Part shown: piece after piece, positions 1 through 8,862 of the stretch
Layout of the letters: every line of letters begins with the position of its first letter
How positions within the stretch are numbered: position 1 is the first letter of the stretch
Assembly (NCBI GenBank): GCA_947500525.1
Contig: CANMSH010000007.1
Location: 124,001 to 188,000, forward strand
Reading direction: 5' to 3'
DNA from: an uncultured Flavobacteriaceae bacterium
GTDB taxonomy: Bacteria > Bacteroidota > Bacteroidia > Flavobacteriales > Flavobacteriaceae
Length of the DNA stretch: 64,000 nucleotides
Notes under the pieces: model-generated
What the model saw: only the letters and a program-made list of their open reading frames with translations
What the model was told of the DNA's origin: nothing
The model's database searches: none
Position numbers and translations under genes: made by a program

Positions 1-1
1 G

Positions 2-46
2 GATAAGAGTTTAGAAGAAATCGCCAACGATATTAACGAAATGTAA
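2..46 (+). CDS. 3' end of an unidentified gene (partial)
   Basis: An open frame enters from the left edge and ends at a TAA whose last base is the first base of the next ATG. The 14 visible residues (ending in IANDINEM) are too few to identify a family. The one-base stop/start overlap suggests translational coupling with the SnoaL-like gene that follows. Confidence 0.5.
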   Translation, partial: DKSLEEIANDINEM

Positions 47-471
47 TGGCAGAATTACACGATAGAATTACAAAGTTTTTCAATGCTATTATCGAAGAGG
101 ACATTGAAGAAATCAAAAATGGATATATTCAAGATGAAAGGACCTATGTAGTTCTTGAAGGTCCACGCTATAGCACCAAAGGATATTCAATGATTGCTAA
201 GGGTTGGGGCGATTTTACGACCTCTCCTATTGCTATGACTAAGATAGTTTGGACAGAAGGTCCATTTGAAGAAATTGTAGGTGATATGGGTTGGATTAGT
301 GGAATCACAGAATTATATCTGAACGTAAATGGTAAGGAAGTATTCAATACATTTCGCTCATCTTTTGTATTCAAACGTGAAGATAACGATTGGAAAATTC
401 GCCATGAACATGTATCTGCACCACACCCTGACCCATATGGAGTTGGTGACTGGCTTAAGAAAGATAACTAA
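46..471 (+). CDS. SnoaL-like / NTF2-fold protein (DUF4440 type)
   Basis: A 141-residue cytoplasmic protein without signal peptide or membrane segment. Its length and pattern fit the NTF2-like SnoaL fold: an N-terminal helix (HDRITKFFNAIIEEDI), a central strand region and a C-terminal strand pair with the typical W-K-I-R-H-E-H motif (about residues 115-123) that lines the pocket. Proteins of this fold act as small enzymes or ligand binders, and nothing here shows a substrate. The start ATG overlaps the preceding stop by one base, so it is probably the second or later gene of an operon with the CpcT-like gene 18 bp downstream. Family assignment is fairly sure, function unknown. Confidence 0.7.
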   Translation: MAELHDRITKFFNAIIEEDIEEIKNGYIQDERTYVVLEGPRYSTKGYSMIAKGWGDFTTSPIAMTKIVWTEGPFEEIVGDMGWISGITELYLNVNGKEVFNTFRSSFVFKREDNDWKIRHEHVSAPHPDPYGVGDWLKKDN

Positions 472-489
472 CGATTAAAACCAATACAT

Positions 490-1584
490 ATGAAACCCGT
501 TAAAAGAATAATAGGAACCCTTATTTTTTTAATGGGTTTTTTAATTGGCCAAAGTCAAGAGAAAGTTGAAAAAGCCAATTCCAGTTCACCTGCTATGGGT
601 ATAATCTCCAAAACATCAAAGAAACGATTAGCCACAACTGTCGAACCAAATAGAAAGTTCTCATACGCCGAACGAGAGTTAGATTATTTGATGCATATAT
701 GGGAAGGAGAATATGATAATGTTGAACAATTAGATTTTGACAAAATTCAGCGTAAAGAAAATGCAAAAATAATCGGTCATGATCGGGTGCATGTTTCAGT
801 GCGCCAATTTCAAAGTTCTAATTTTGGGGTTGGAGCTGTATATGTAGAAGAGTATAGAAATAACAATCCATCAGTAATCACTCGCCAATGTATTTATCAA
901 TTGTTTCCCGATGATAAAGAAAAAGCAATTCGAATAAAAGTATTTCATTTTAAGAAAATGAAACCCGTGCTAGCTCTTTCAAAACAGTTTGATGAAATTG
1001 CTTTGTTGTACCCTAACTCAGATAAATTGACGGAGGGATGTGAAATGTTATTGAGGAGAAAAGGAAATGGCTTTTTGGCTAAGACAATAGAAAAGAATTG
1101 TATTCAAAGAAAAAATAAAAGCGTTGACTATCAGTTTAGTGTTTCTGAAAAGGGGTTTACTTTCAAAGAGGTATTGTACGCTTCGAACAGATGGCTGCCA
1201 GATGCCGAACAAATTGATGCCTATGAGCTAGAAAAGGCGAGATGTTTTAGTTGCATGATAGATTTTCCTAATGATACCAACGGTCGTCCAACAGTAACAA
1301 AATATTATATTGATATATATGATCAAGGGGGCGTTTTTACGTTCGATTATCCTGACGGTCGAAATATGTTGCTAGGTATGCGAAATACATGGTCATTCGG
1401 AATGCATAGAGAGACATTTGTCATCTATATCATAGATAGAAACACAAACAAAACACTCATTTATTCATGGGGTGAACCAGGTGCCAATCGTATAGGTTTT
1501 AATCCAGGTTGGATTCGTGTACAATGCGATTTAAAGACACCTCGAAACCTAAAGCTACAGAAAGAATTACGTCCTAAATCTTAA
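490..1584 (+). CDS. Secreted CpcT/CpeT-like (chromophore lyase family) protein
   Basis: A 364-residue protein with an N-terminal hydrophobic signal segment (residues 8-21). Residues ~60-260 show the pattern of the CpcT/CpeT family: a W-x-G-E-Y-D-N motif after the first helix, V-Y-V-E-E-Y, R-Q-C-I-Y-Q-L, then E-G-C-E-M with N-G-F, a K-N-C motif, and a strand ending F-K-E-V-L-Y. In cyanobacteria this family attaches phycobilins to phycobiliproteins. Flavobacteria have no phycobiliproteins, so the role here must differ, perhaps binding another ligand in the periplasm. About 100 extra C-terminal residues (from ~265) have no recognised domain. It lies 18 bp after the SnoaL-like gene in the same direction and converges on the LacI gene. 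Confidence 0.65.
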   Translation: MKPVKRIIGTLIFLMGFLIGQSQEKVEKANSSSPAMGIISKTSKKRLATTVEPNRKFSYAERELDYLMHIWEGEYDNVEQLDFDKIQRKENAKIIGHDRVHVSVRQFQSSNFGVGAVYVEEYRNNNPSVITRQCIYQLFPDDKEKAIRIKVFHFKKMKPVLALSKQFDEIALLYPNSDKLTEGCEMLLRRKGNGFLAKTIEKNCIQRKNKSVDYQFSVSEKGFTFKEVLYASNRWLPDAEQIDAYELEKARCFSCMIDFPNDTNGRPTVTKYYIDIYDQGGVFTFDYPDGRNMLLGMRNTWSFGMHRETFVIYIIDRNTNKTLIYSWGEPGANRIGFNPGWIRVQCDLKTPRNLKLQKELRPKS

Positions 1585-1591
1585 AATTATA

Positions 1592-2644
1592 TTATTTAAC
1601 CCTATAGGTAATAGATTTATATTTTTTTGTTGATTCTCTTACGGTAAGTTCTGTGTCCAATACTTTTGTTTCAAAAGGTAAATGAGCGTCATTGTTTTCA
1701 ATTCGCTTAACAATCGTTGTCACAGCGTTTTTTCCTATATCTAAGGCATTTTGACTTACCACGGTAAGTGGTGGTGTGGCGAGTCTTGAAATTTTATTGT
1801 CAGAAAATCCAATGATCGAAATATCTCGAGGTATATTGAAGTTGTTCTTGTTCGCAATTTTCAAGGCCGTTGCAGCTGAAACATTATCCGTGGCTAGAAT
1901 ACCATCAACATCTGGATGCTCTTTGAATAATTTAGTGACTATCTTCTCGTAATTATTTTTGTTATTTATGGTAATTAAAAGAGGGTCATTTTTGTAATTC
2001 TCATGTTCAGCAATGGCATTATTATAGCCTTCAGATCTTAGTTTACCAATACCTATTTCATCAATAGAACTAATAAGAACAATTTTTTTGCAATTGAGTT
2101 CGAGCAAATACTTTGTTGCTTTATAAGCAGCTTTTACATCATCTATAATGACCTTGTCACAGTTCTTTATTTCATTAGAAGTTCTATCAAACATTACAAT
2201 GGGATATCCTTCTTCAATAGCATTTTTGAAATGATTACTCTTCTGTAAAATTTGAGTCTCTTTTGCAATAGATAAAATGAGTCCATCGACACTTCCATCA
2301 CATAAAAGATTTAAACTATCGACTTCTTTTTGATATTGATTGTTTGATAAACAAATAATAATTTGGTATCCTAAATTATTGGCTTCTTGTTCAATGCCCA
2401 ATAACACTTTAGCGAAAAAGTAATTTAAAATATTTGGTATGATAACACCAATAGTTTTGGTTTGTCTATTCTTTAAGTTTAATGCTGTTTTATTAGGTTT
2501 GTAATTATATTTTTTTGCAAGCGCCTTTACTTTTTTAATAGTTTCTTCATTAATTTCATAACTATTTTTAAGGGCTTTAGACACAGTTGAAATTGACACA
2601 TTCAACTCATTGGCTAATTGCTTTAATGTTACTTTGCCGCTCAC
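1592..2644 (-). CDS. LacI/GalR-family transcriptional regulator
   Basis: A 350-residue regulator. Residues 5-50 form the LacI-type helix-turn-helix (TLKQLANELNVSISTVSKAL) with hinge region, followed by a periplasmic-binding-protein-like effector domain starting at T-I-G-V-I-I-P-N and ending before V-R-E-S near the C-terminus. LacI proteins of this type usually sense sugars and repress or activate carbohydrate genes. It starts 5 bp after the stop of the universal stress protein gene and is surely co-transcribed with it, which is an unusual pairing because no sugar-utilisation genes are adjacent. The target cannot be read from context. Confidence 0.92.
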   Translation of the reverse strand: MSGKVTLKQLANELNVSISTVSKALKNSYEINEETIKKVKALAKKYNYKPNKTALNLKNRQTKTIGVIIPNILNYFFAKVLLGIEQEANNLGYQIIICLSNNQYQKEVDSLNLLCDGSVDGLILSIAKETQILQKSNHFKNAIEEGYPIVMFDRTSNEIKNCDKVIIDDVKAAYKATKYLLELNCKKIVLISSIDEIGIGKLRSEGYNNAIAEHENYKNDPLLITINNKNNYEKIVTKLFKEHPDVDGILATDNVSAATALKIANKNNFNIPRDISIIGFSDNKISRLATPPLTVVSQNALDIGKNAVTTIVKRIENNDAHLPFETKVLDTELTVRESTKKYKSITYRVK

Positions 2645-2649
2645 TAAAA

Positions 2650-3480
2650 TTATATTTTAAAGGTAATTACAGGTTTTAGCGCATGGTTAGCAAGATCTTT
2701 TCCAATATTGTCGCTAAACAATTGATACAAGCCACTTCGATTGTGTGTGTTTATGGCAATAATACTTGCATTTATTTCACTAGCAAAGTTAAGAATACCT
2801 TCTTCTATTGTTGTGTCGCTATAAACGTTTACGGTATAATCTTCTAAATCTAAATCTTTGGTATAAGCTGCAATTTTTTCGTTTAATACTCTGGTTGAAA
2901 CAAAATTGTGTACCGTATTGATGTAAAGTAAATGCAATTTGGCATCAAAAATTTTAGCATATTCTATAATACTTGGGAAAGACTTTTTACTGTCTTTGCC
3001 TAGGTCAGATGCGTAAACAATATCTTTTACTTCAAAATCGTCAACATCTTGTTTAATTACGAGTACTGGTATGTCTGATAAGCGTACCACTTTTTCGGTA
3101 TTTGAACCAACCAGCATTTCTTTTAAACCAGAGGTGCCATGTGATCCCATAACTATTAAATCTACATCTTTTTCTTTACTTTCTTCAATTACGCCCTCGA
3201 ATGCCTTATGAAAACGAACAGATTCAATTACAGTTAAACCCTCAAAGAACGGAAGCGCCATAAATTTCGCGAATTCTCTTTTAATACCTTTCATGTAATA
3301 GATATTTTGAGCACCTCCCTGTAAATTACTGCCACTTGCTGGATCGATGGTGTCTGCAGGAATGTCGAACATATGGAGTAAAATAATTTCACTATTGGTT
3401 TTTCTTGCAATGCTCGCTGCAACTTTACTTGCATACTTAGCTTGATCGGAAAAATCGATCGGAACTAAAATTCGCTTCAT
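2650..3480 (-). CDS. Tandem universal stress protein (UspA family)
   Basis: A 276-residue cytoplasmic protein with two Usp domains. The first (residues 1-146) begins KRILVPIDFS and has the ATP-binding signature M-G-S-H-G-T-S-G with downstream G-S-N-T (about residues 112-130). The second (about 150-276) keeps the fold (D-I-V-Y-A-S-D-L) but its nucleotide signature is degenerate (N-T-H-N-R-S-G-L). This one-intact, one-degenerate layout is common in tandem Usps. It is the first gene of a two-gene operon with the LacI regulator and is divergent from rimP. Confidence 0.9.
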   Translation of the reverse strand: MKRILVPIDFSDQAKYASKVAASIARKTNSEIILLHMFDIPADTIDPASGSNLQGGAQNIYYMKGIKREFAKFMALPFFEGLTVIESVRFHKAFEGVIEESKEKDVDLIVMGSHGTSGLKEMLVGSNTEKVVRLSDIPVLVIKQDVDDFEVKDIVYASDLGKDSKKSFPSIIEYAKIFDAKLHLLYINTVHNFVSTRVLNEKIAAYTKDLDLEDYTVNVYSDTTIEEGILNFASEINASIIAINTHNRSGLYQLFSDNIGKDLANHALKPVITFKI

Positions 3481-3545
3481 AATATTTTGGTTTAAAATTT
3501 GAGAAGTATAAATATATAAATATTACTTATATAATTCAATCATTT

Positions 3546-3575
3546 TTGCTAATATCGAATAAGTTTGTATATTTG
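3546..3575 (+). promoter_or_regulatory. Bacteroidota-type promoter of rimP-nusA-infB
   Basis: TTG at 3546-3548 and TATATTTG at 3568-3575 are separated by 19 nt, an excellent match to the Bacteroidota housekeeping promoter (-33 TTG, -7 TAnnTTTG). Transcription would begin near 3582, giving a leader of about 60 nt that contains the hairpin at 3607-3632. Confidence 0.75.
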
Positions 3576-3606
3576 CATCGCAAAATAACACAGTTATAAG
3601 AATTTG

Positions 3607-3632
3607 GAGGGGACGTACAGTCCCCTCTTTTT
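3607..3632 (+). promoter_or_regulatory. Terminator-like hairpin in the rimP leader
   Basis: GAGGGGAC (3607-3614) and GTCCCCTC (3620-3627) form a perfect 8-bp GC-rich stem with a 5-nt loop, followed directly by five Ts (3628-3632). This has the form of an intrinsic terminator but sits only 9 nt before the rimP ATG and downstream of a good promoter, so it lies in the mRNA leader. It also buries the purine stretch GGAGGGG. It may be an attenuator for the operon; the alternative, a terminator for an upstream transcript, is weak because no plus-strand gene precedes it. Confidence 0.6.
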
Positions 3633-3641
3633 ATACAAAAA

Positions 3642-4103
3642 ATGAAGAGAGACGTTGTTCAGAATTTGGTAGAGGAGGCCGTAGCAGAGAATAGTAGATT
3701 ATTTTTAATCGATTTGAATTTTTTAGATGATAATAAAATTATCATAGTAGTAGATGGTGATGATGGAGTTTCAGTAAAAGAATGTGTTAGAATTAGTCGG
3801 CATGTAGAGCACAATTTAGATAGAGAAAGTGAAGATTTTTCTTTAGAAGTGACAACACCAGGAGCAACGACACCCTTTACAAACAATAGACAGTATAAAA
3901 AGAATGTCGGTAGAGTACTAAAAGTAAAGACCGATACCGAAAATATAGAAGGTACTTTAATAGAGGTGACAGATGAAGATGTGACCCTTCAATGGAAAGT
4001 TAGAGAACCAAAACCTGTAGGTAAAGGAAAAGTAACCGTTGTGAAGACAGCAACGTTGAAATATAATACTATTAAAGAAGCAAAAGTGAAAATAATTTTT
4101 TAA
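3642..4103 (+). CDS. rimP: Ribosome maturation factor RimP
   Basis: A 153-residue protein matching RimP in length and order: an N-terminal alpha/beta domain (V-V-V-D-G-D-D-G-V-S-V-K-E-C, residues ~35-50), the R-x-x-E-D-F-S-L-E-V-T-T-P-G signature (~64-77), and a C-terminal SH3-like domain (E-G-T-L-I-E-V). RimP binds the 30S subunit and is needed for its maturation. It is the first gene of the conserved rimP-nusA-infB operon, 12 bp before nusA. Confidence 0.95.
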   Translation: MKRDVVQNLVEEAVAENSRLFLIDLNFLDDNKIIIVVDGDDGVSVKECVRISRHVEHNLDRESEDFSLEVTTPGATTPFTNNRQYKKNVGRVLKVKTDTENIEGTLIEVTDEDVTLQWKVREPKPVGKGKVTVVKTATLKYNTIKEAKVKIIF

Positions 4104-4115
4104 TTTGAGAATGAA

Positions 4116-5363
4116 ATGGAAAACATCGCATTAATTGAATCTTTTTCAGAGTTTAAAGATGATAAAAGCATAGATAGAGTAACCTTGATGGCAATACTCG
4201 AAGAGGTGTTTAGAGCTGCATTGAAGAGAAAATATGGTTCTGATGAAAATTTCGATATAATTATAAATCCTGATAAGGGTGATTTAGAAATTTGGAGAAA
4301 TAGAGTGGTTGTAAATGATGGTGAAGTAGAAGAACCAAATGAAGAGATATCATTGACAGAAGCACAAAAAATTGAACCAGATTTTGAAGTAGGTGAAGAT
4401 GTGTCTGAAGAAGTGAAATTGGTAGATTTAGGTAGAAGGGCTATCTTAGCATTACGTCAGAATTTAATTTCTAAAATTCACGAACACGATAATACGAACA
4501 TCTTTAAGCAATTTAAAGATTTAGAAGGGGAAATATACAGTGCAGAAGTGCATCATATTCGTCATAATGCGATCATTTTATTAGATGACGAAGGGAATGA
4601 AATAATTTTACCGAAGAGTGAGCAAATTCGTTCTGACTATTTCCGCAAAGGAGAATCAGTTAGAGGAATTATTAAATTGGTAGAGTTGAGAGGAAATAAG
4701 CCTGCAATAATTATGTCTAGAACGTCACCAGATTTTCTTACAAAATTATTCGAACAAGAGATTCCTGAAGTCTTTGATGGATTAATTACCATTGAGAGAG
4801 TTGCTCGTATTCCTGGTGAGAAAGCCAAGGTTGCTGTTGATTCTTATGACGATAGAATAGATCCAGTTGGAGCCTGTGTTGGTATGAAAGGGTCACGAAT
4901 CCATGGTATTGTTCGCGAGCTTGGTAACGAAAATATTGATGTAATTAATTACACCAAAAACGATAAAATATTTATTGCACGCGCACTGAGTCCTGCAAAA
5001 GTTGTTTCTATGGAAATTAAAGAAGCTGCCGAAGGAGAAAAACCTCGAGTAGATGTATTTTTAAAACCAGAAGAAGTCTCAAAAGCGATTGGTAAAGGTG
5101 GAGTAAATATTCGTTTGGCAAGTCAATTAACAGGATACGAATTAGACGTGCAACGTGAAGGTTTAGAAGATGAAGATGTAGAATTAACAGAATTCTCAGA
5201 TGAAATCGAAGCATGGGTAATTAATGAATTGAAAAATGTTGGTTTAGATACAGCGAGAAGTGTATTAGACCAAGAGGTTGCCGATTTAGTAAAGAGAACA
5301 GATTTAGAAGAAGAAACGATTATAGAAGTACAACGAATTTTGAAAGAAGAATTTGAAGATTAA
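4116..5363 (+). CDS. nusA: Transcription termination/antitermination protein NusA
   Basis: A 415-residue protein with the NusA domain order: N-terminal RNA-polymerase-binding domain (1-125), S1 domain (about 130-200, G-E-I-Y-S-A-E-V), and two KH domains (about 205-345; V-G-A-C-V-G-M-K-G-S-R-I and A-I-G-K-G-G-V-N-I-R). It binds RNA polymerase and nascent RNA and modulates pausing, termination and antitermination. A short acidic C-terminal part follows the KH domains, and the two long C-terminal repeats of E. coli NusA are absent, as is usual in Bacteroidota. Confidence 0.95.
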   Translation: MENIALIESFSEFKDDKSIDRVTLMAILEEVFRAALKRKYGSDENFDIIINPDKGDLEIWRNRVVVNDGEVEEPNEEISLTEAQKIEPDFEVGEDVSEEVKLVDLGRRAILALRQNLISKIHEHDNTNIFKQFKDLEGEIYSAEVHHIRHNAIILLDDEGNEIILPKSEQIRSDYFRKGESVRGIIKLVELRGNKPAIIMSRTSPDFLTKLFEQEIPEVFDGLITIERVARIPGEKAKVAVDSYDDRIDPVGACVGMKGSRIHGIVRELGNENIDVINYTKNDKIFIARALSPAKVVSMEIKEAAEGEKPRVDVFLKPEEVSKAIGKGGVNIRLASQLTGYELDVQREGLEDEDVELTEFSDEIEAWVINELKNVGLDTARSVLDQEVADLVKRTDLEEETIIEVQRILKEEFED

Positions 5364-5433
5364 TTTTTTACAATAAAATTCGGTTGTTGTTCAGACTAAA
5401 TAGATTAGAATAAAGAATAATACATAAAGTTAT

Positions 5434-8124
5434 ATGGCTACATTAAGGCTAAATAAAATTTTAAGAGAATTAAATATCTCACTAGATAGAGCGGTTGAGC
5501 ATCTTTCAAAAAAAGGATTTGAAATTGAGGCGAGACCAACCACTAAAATATCTGATGAGATATATAATGTGCTTTTGGATGAATTTCAAACCGATAAAAG
5601 TAAAAAGGTTGCTTCTCGTGAGGTTGGTGAAGAAAAGCGTAAGGAGAAAGAAGCGCTTCGTATTGCTCAAGAACAAGAGCAAGAAGAGAAGAGGTTGAAG
5701 GAAGAAGCTAAAAAAGAAATTTTTAAAGCCGAACCTACGAAATTAGCCGGGTTAAAACCAGTAGGTAAAATTGACGTAGATGGAGGAAAAAAAGCTTCTA
5801 AAAAAGAAGAGGTTAAGAAAGAAGAGGCGCCAACGATAGAAGAAAAACCAAAAGTTGCCGAAAAAGAAGTTGTAAAAGAAGTGGTTGAGCCGGTGGTAGA
5901 GACTCCGAAAGTAGAAAAGGAAGCTTCAGAAGCTCCAGTGGCGGATTCAGGTGTTATCACGACGAAATATCAAAAATTATCTGGACCTAAGAAAGTAGGA
6001 GAGAAAATTGACTTAAAACAATTTGAAAAACCTAAAAAGAAGGTTGAAGATAAGAAGAAAGATGATAGCAAAGATGCCCACAAAAGAAAGAGGAAACGTA
6101 TTGTAAATAAACCTAATACAGGTGCAAGGCCTGGAGGAAATTCTCGCTCAAGATCAGGTGGTTTTGCAGGAAGAAATGGTGGCCCAGGAAGAGGAAGGAA
6201 TGTTGTTAAAGAAGAGCCATCAGAAGCAGAAGTACAAAAGCAGGTTAGAGAAACCTTAGAAAAATTACAAGGTAAATCTAAGAAAGGTAAAGGAGCGAAA
6301 TATAGAAGAGATAAGAGAGATCAACACCGTCAACAAACGGAAATAGATCAAGAAATAGCAGCTGCAGAAAGTAAAATCTTAAAAGTAACAGAGTTTGTTA
6401 CTGTGAGTGAAGTAGCAACTATGATGAACGTATCAGTTACGGATATTATCTCAGCATGTATGTCCTTAGGAATGATGGTAACAATGAATCAGCGTTTAGA
6501 TGCCGAAACATTGTCAATTGTAGCTGAAGAGTTTGGTTATCAAGTTGAATTTGTAGGAGCGGAAGTTGAAGAAGCCATTGAAGAGGTTATAGATAAAGAA
6601 GAAGATCTAAAACCAAGGGCGCCAATCGTTACCGTTATGGGACATGTTGATCATGGTAAAACATCATTATTAGATTATATCCGTGAAGCAAATGTAATTG
6701 GAGGTGAATCAGGAGGTATTACACAACATATCGGTGCATATGGAGTAACATTACCAGATGGTCAAAAAATTACATTCTTAGATACACCAGGTCACGAAGC
6801 TTTTACGGCCATGCGTGCTCGTGGAGCTCAAGTAACAGATTTAGTAATTATAGTAATTGCTGCTGATGATGCTATCATGCCTCAAACGAAAGAAGCAATT
6901 AGCCATGCACAAGCTGCAGGCGTACCCATTGTTTTTGCCATAAATAAAGTAGACAAGCCAGATGCGAATCCTGAAAAAGTGAAGGAAGAATTGGCTCAAA
7001 TGAATTTGCTGGTAGAAGATTGGGGTGGAAAAGTGCAGTCGCATGATGTTTCTGCAAAAACTGGTTTAGGAGTTCCAGAATTATTAGAGAAAGTATTACT
7101 CGAAGCTGAGTTATTAGAATTGAAAGCAAATCCCGAAAAGAATGCTGTTGGAACAGTTGTAGAAGCTTTATTAGATAAAGGTAAAGGATATGTATCTACT
7201 ATTCTAGTAGAAGCGGGTACTTTAAGAGTTGGTGATTTCTTATTAGCTGGTAAGAACAGTGGTAAGGTAAAAGCAATGCATGATGAACGAGGTAAGGTTA
7301 TAAAAGCAGCTGGTCCATCAACACCAGTGTCAATTTTAGGATTAGATGGAGCGCCTCAAGCGGGTGACAAGTTTCATGTATTTGATGATGAAAGAGAAGC
7401 GAAACAAATTGCAACGAAAAGATCACAATTACAGCGTGAACAATCGGTTAGAACGCAACGTCATATAACCTTAGATGAGATCGGTAGAAGAATCGCTTTA
7501 GGAGACTTTAAAGAATTGAATATTATCTTAAAAGGTGATGTTGATGGTTCTGTGGAAGCCTTAACAGATTCTTTACAAAAATTATCTACAGAAGAAATTC
7601 AAGTAAATATTATACACAAAGCCGTAGGAGCGATTACAGAATCTGATGTGTTATTGGCTTCGGCTTCAGATGCCATTATTGTTGGCTTTAATGTACGACC
7701 ATCTACGAATGCTCGTTCTTTAGCAGATAAAGAAGAAATTGATATCAGAAATTACTCTATTATTTACGATGTAATTAATGATGTGAAAGATGCTATGGAA
7801 GGAATGTTATCTCCAGAGATGAAGGAAGAAATTACAGGTAACGCTGAGATTAGAGAGACATATAAGATTTCTAAGGTTGGTACGATTGCTGGTTGTATGG
7901 TTACAGATGGTAAGATCTTTAGAAATTCTAGAATTAGAATTATTAGAGAAGGTGTTGTCGTCTTTACCGGAGAATTAGCGAGCTTAAAACGTTTCAAAGA
8001 TGACGCGAAGGAAGTAGCGAAAGGTTATGATTGTGGTATGCAAATTAAAAACTATAATGATATCAAAGAATTAGATATTATTGAAGCATATCAAGAAGTA
8101 GCTGTAAAGAAGAAATTGAAATAA
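5434..8124 (+). CDS. infB: Translation initiation factor IF-2
   Basis: An 896-residue IF-2. Residues 1-60 are the IF2-N domain. Residues ~60-330 form a long Lys/Glu/Ala-rich and then Gly/Arg-rich linker, and a second IF2-N domain occupies ~335-385. The GTPase domain (about 395-565) shows G1 GHVDHGKT, G3 DTPGHEAF and G4 NKVD. The C-terminal domains II, III and IV that bind fMet-tRNA follow. IF-2 positions initiator tRNA on the 30S subunit and drives subunit joining. It is the last gene of the operon and is followed by a long palindromic terminator. Confidence 0.97.
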   Translation: MATLRLNKILRELNISLDRAVEHLSKKGFEIEARPTTKISDEIYNVLLDEFQTDKSKKVASREVGEEKRKEKEALRIAQEQEQEEKRLKEEAKKEIFKAEPTKLAGLKPVGKIDVDGGKKASKKEEVKKEEAPTIEEKPKVAEKEVVKEVVEPVVETPKVEKEASEAPVADSGVITTKYQKLSGPKKVGEKIDLKQFEKPKKKVEDKKKDDSKDAHKRKRKRIVNKPNTGARPGGNSRSRSGGFAGRNGGPGRGRNVVKEEPSEAEVQKQVRETLEKLQGKSKKGKGAKYRRDKRDQHRQQTEIDQEIAAAESKILKVTEFVTVSEVATMMNVSVTDIISACMSLGMMVTMNQRLDAETLSIVAEEFGYQVEFVGAEVEEAIEEVIDKEEDLKPRAPIVTVMGHVDHGKTSLLDYIREANVIGGESGGITQHIGAYGVTLPDGQKITFLDTPGHEAFTAMRARGAQVTDLVIIVIAADDAIMPQTKEAISHAQAAGVPIVFAINKVDKPDANPEKVKEELAQMNLLVEDWGGKVQSHDVSAKTGLGVPELLEKVLLEAELLELKANPEKNAVGTVVEALLDKGKGYVSTILVEAGTLRVGDFLLAGKNSGKVKAMHDERGKVIKAAGPSTPVSILGLDGAPQAGDKFHVFDDEREAKQIATKRSQLQREQSVRTQRHITLDEIGRRIALGDFKELNIILKGDVDGSVEALTDSLQKLSTEEIQVNIIHKAVGAITESDVLLASASDAIIVGFNVRPSTNARSLADKEEIDIRNYSIIYDVINDVKDAMEGMLSPEMKEEITGNAEIRETYKISKVGTIAGCMVTDGKIFRNSRIRIIREGVVVFTGELASLKRFKDDAKEVAKGYDCGMQIKNYNDIKELDIIEAYQEVAVKKKLK

Positions 8125-8131
8125 ATTCTTT

Positions 8132-8183
8132 ATACATAAATTGAAAAGCCTGAACACATGTTCAGGCTTTTCAATTTATGTAT
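8132..8183. terminator. Bidirectional terminator: perfect 25-bp inverted repeat
   Basis: The arms 8132-8156 and 8159-8183 are exact reverse complements (25 bp) around a 2-nt centre. The core is AAAAGCCTGAACA with its complement, giving A-tract/T-tract flanks in both directions. It lies between the convergent infB and TonB-domain genes and can end both transcripts. Confidence 0.85.
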
Positions 8184-8221
8184 GGTTTAAAGGAGAGAGC
8201 TAAGCTGATACCATAAATTTA

Positions 8222-8848
8222 TTAATTGAAACTTATGGGGATGACTCTTGTTACTTTTACTGGAATCCCATCTTGTTTTGCAGGTGACCAATGAGGCATT
8301 AATTTCATCATTTTCAAAGCCTTTTCTCTCAAGGTCGGATTTGTATCGCTTAAGATTTTAACATTATTTACTTCTCCTTCCGTTGTAATTTCAAATTTAA
8401 TTTTTAATATTCCTTGAATTACTTCTTTATTAGAACTAAGAATATGTTCTTTTAAAAAATCATTTAATGCCTTCATTCCTCCAGGGTACTTTGGGCTAAC
8501 TTCTAAGTTATAATAATTTACTTCATTTCCATTGTCATCAAAGCACTTACCTTCAACAAGTTTTCCTTTTTTAAAAAAGTCTTTTCGTTTGAACTTTCCA
8601 TTTTTCCAATAACTCAATCTTTCTCCATGAAATTCTCCTTTTTTGAAAGAAAACACATTTTTTAACTCTCCTGTTTCATACCAATACTTAGTTTTACCTT
8701 CTCTAATTTTTTTGGTAGCCTTAACATAATAAGTTACTTCAGATTTAATATTCCCAGATTTATAATATTTTCGATCAATTTTAGTTTTTTGAGAATAACT
8801 AAAAATGGGTGCTAAAATTAATAGTATTAAGAGTGTTTTTATTTCCAA
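8222..8848 (-). CDS. TonB C-terminal domain protein with MORN-like repeats
   Basis: A 208-residue exported protein with a signal peptide (hydrophobic residues 4-19, cleavage near SYS/Q). Residues ~25-110 are tyrosine- and glycine-rich repeats of the MORN/YwqK-like type (Y-Y-K-S-G-N-I-K, W-Y-E-T-G-E-L-K, Y-W-K-N-G-K-F-K), each about 22-24 residues. Residues ~118-208 match the TonB C-terminal domain (Y-P-G-G, then G-E-V-x-N-V-K-I-L and a Pro-rich end P-H-W-S-P-A). There is no long Pro-rich periplasmic spacer or ExbD-contacting helix, so it may be an envelope protein rather than a true TonB. It starts 14 bp after the M1 peptidase stop and is probably in one transcript with it. Confidence 0.8.
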   Translation of the reverse strand: MEIKTLLILLILAPIFSYSQKTKIDRKYYKSGNIKSEVTYYVKATKKIREGKTKYWYETGELKNVFSFKKGEFHGERLSYWKNGKFKRKDFFKKGKLVEGKCFDDNGNEVNYYNLEVSPKYPGGMKALNDFLKEHILSSNKEVIQGILKIKFEITTEGEVNNVKILSDTNPTLREKALKMMKLMPHWSPAKQDGIPVKVTRVIPISFN

Positions 8849-8862
8849 TTTTTAGGATTTTA

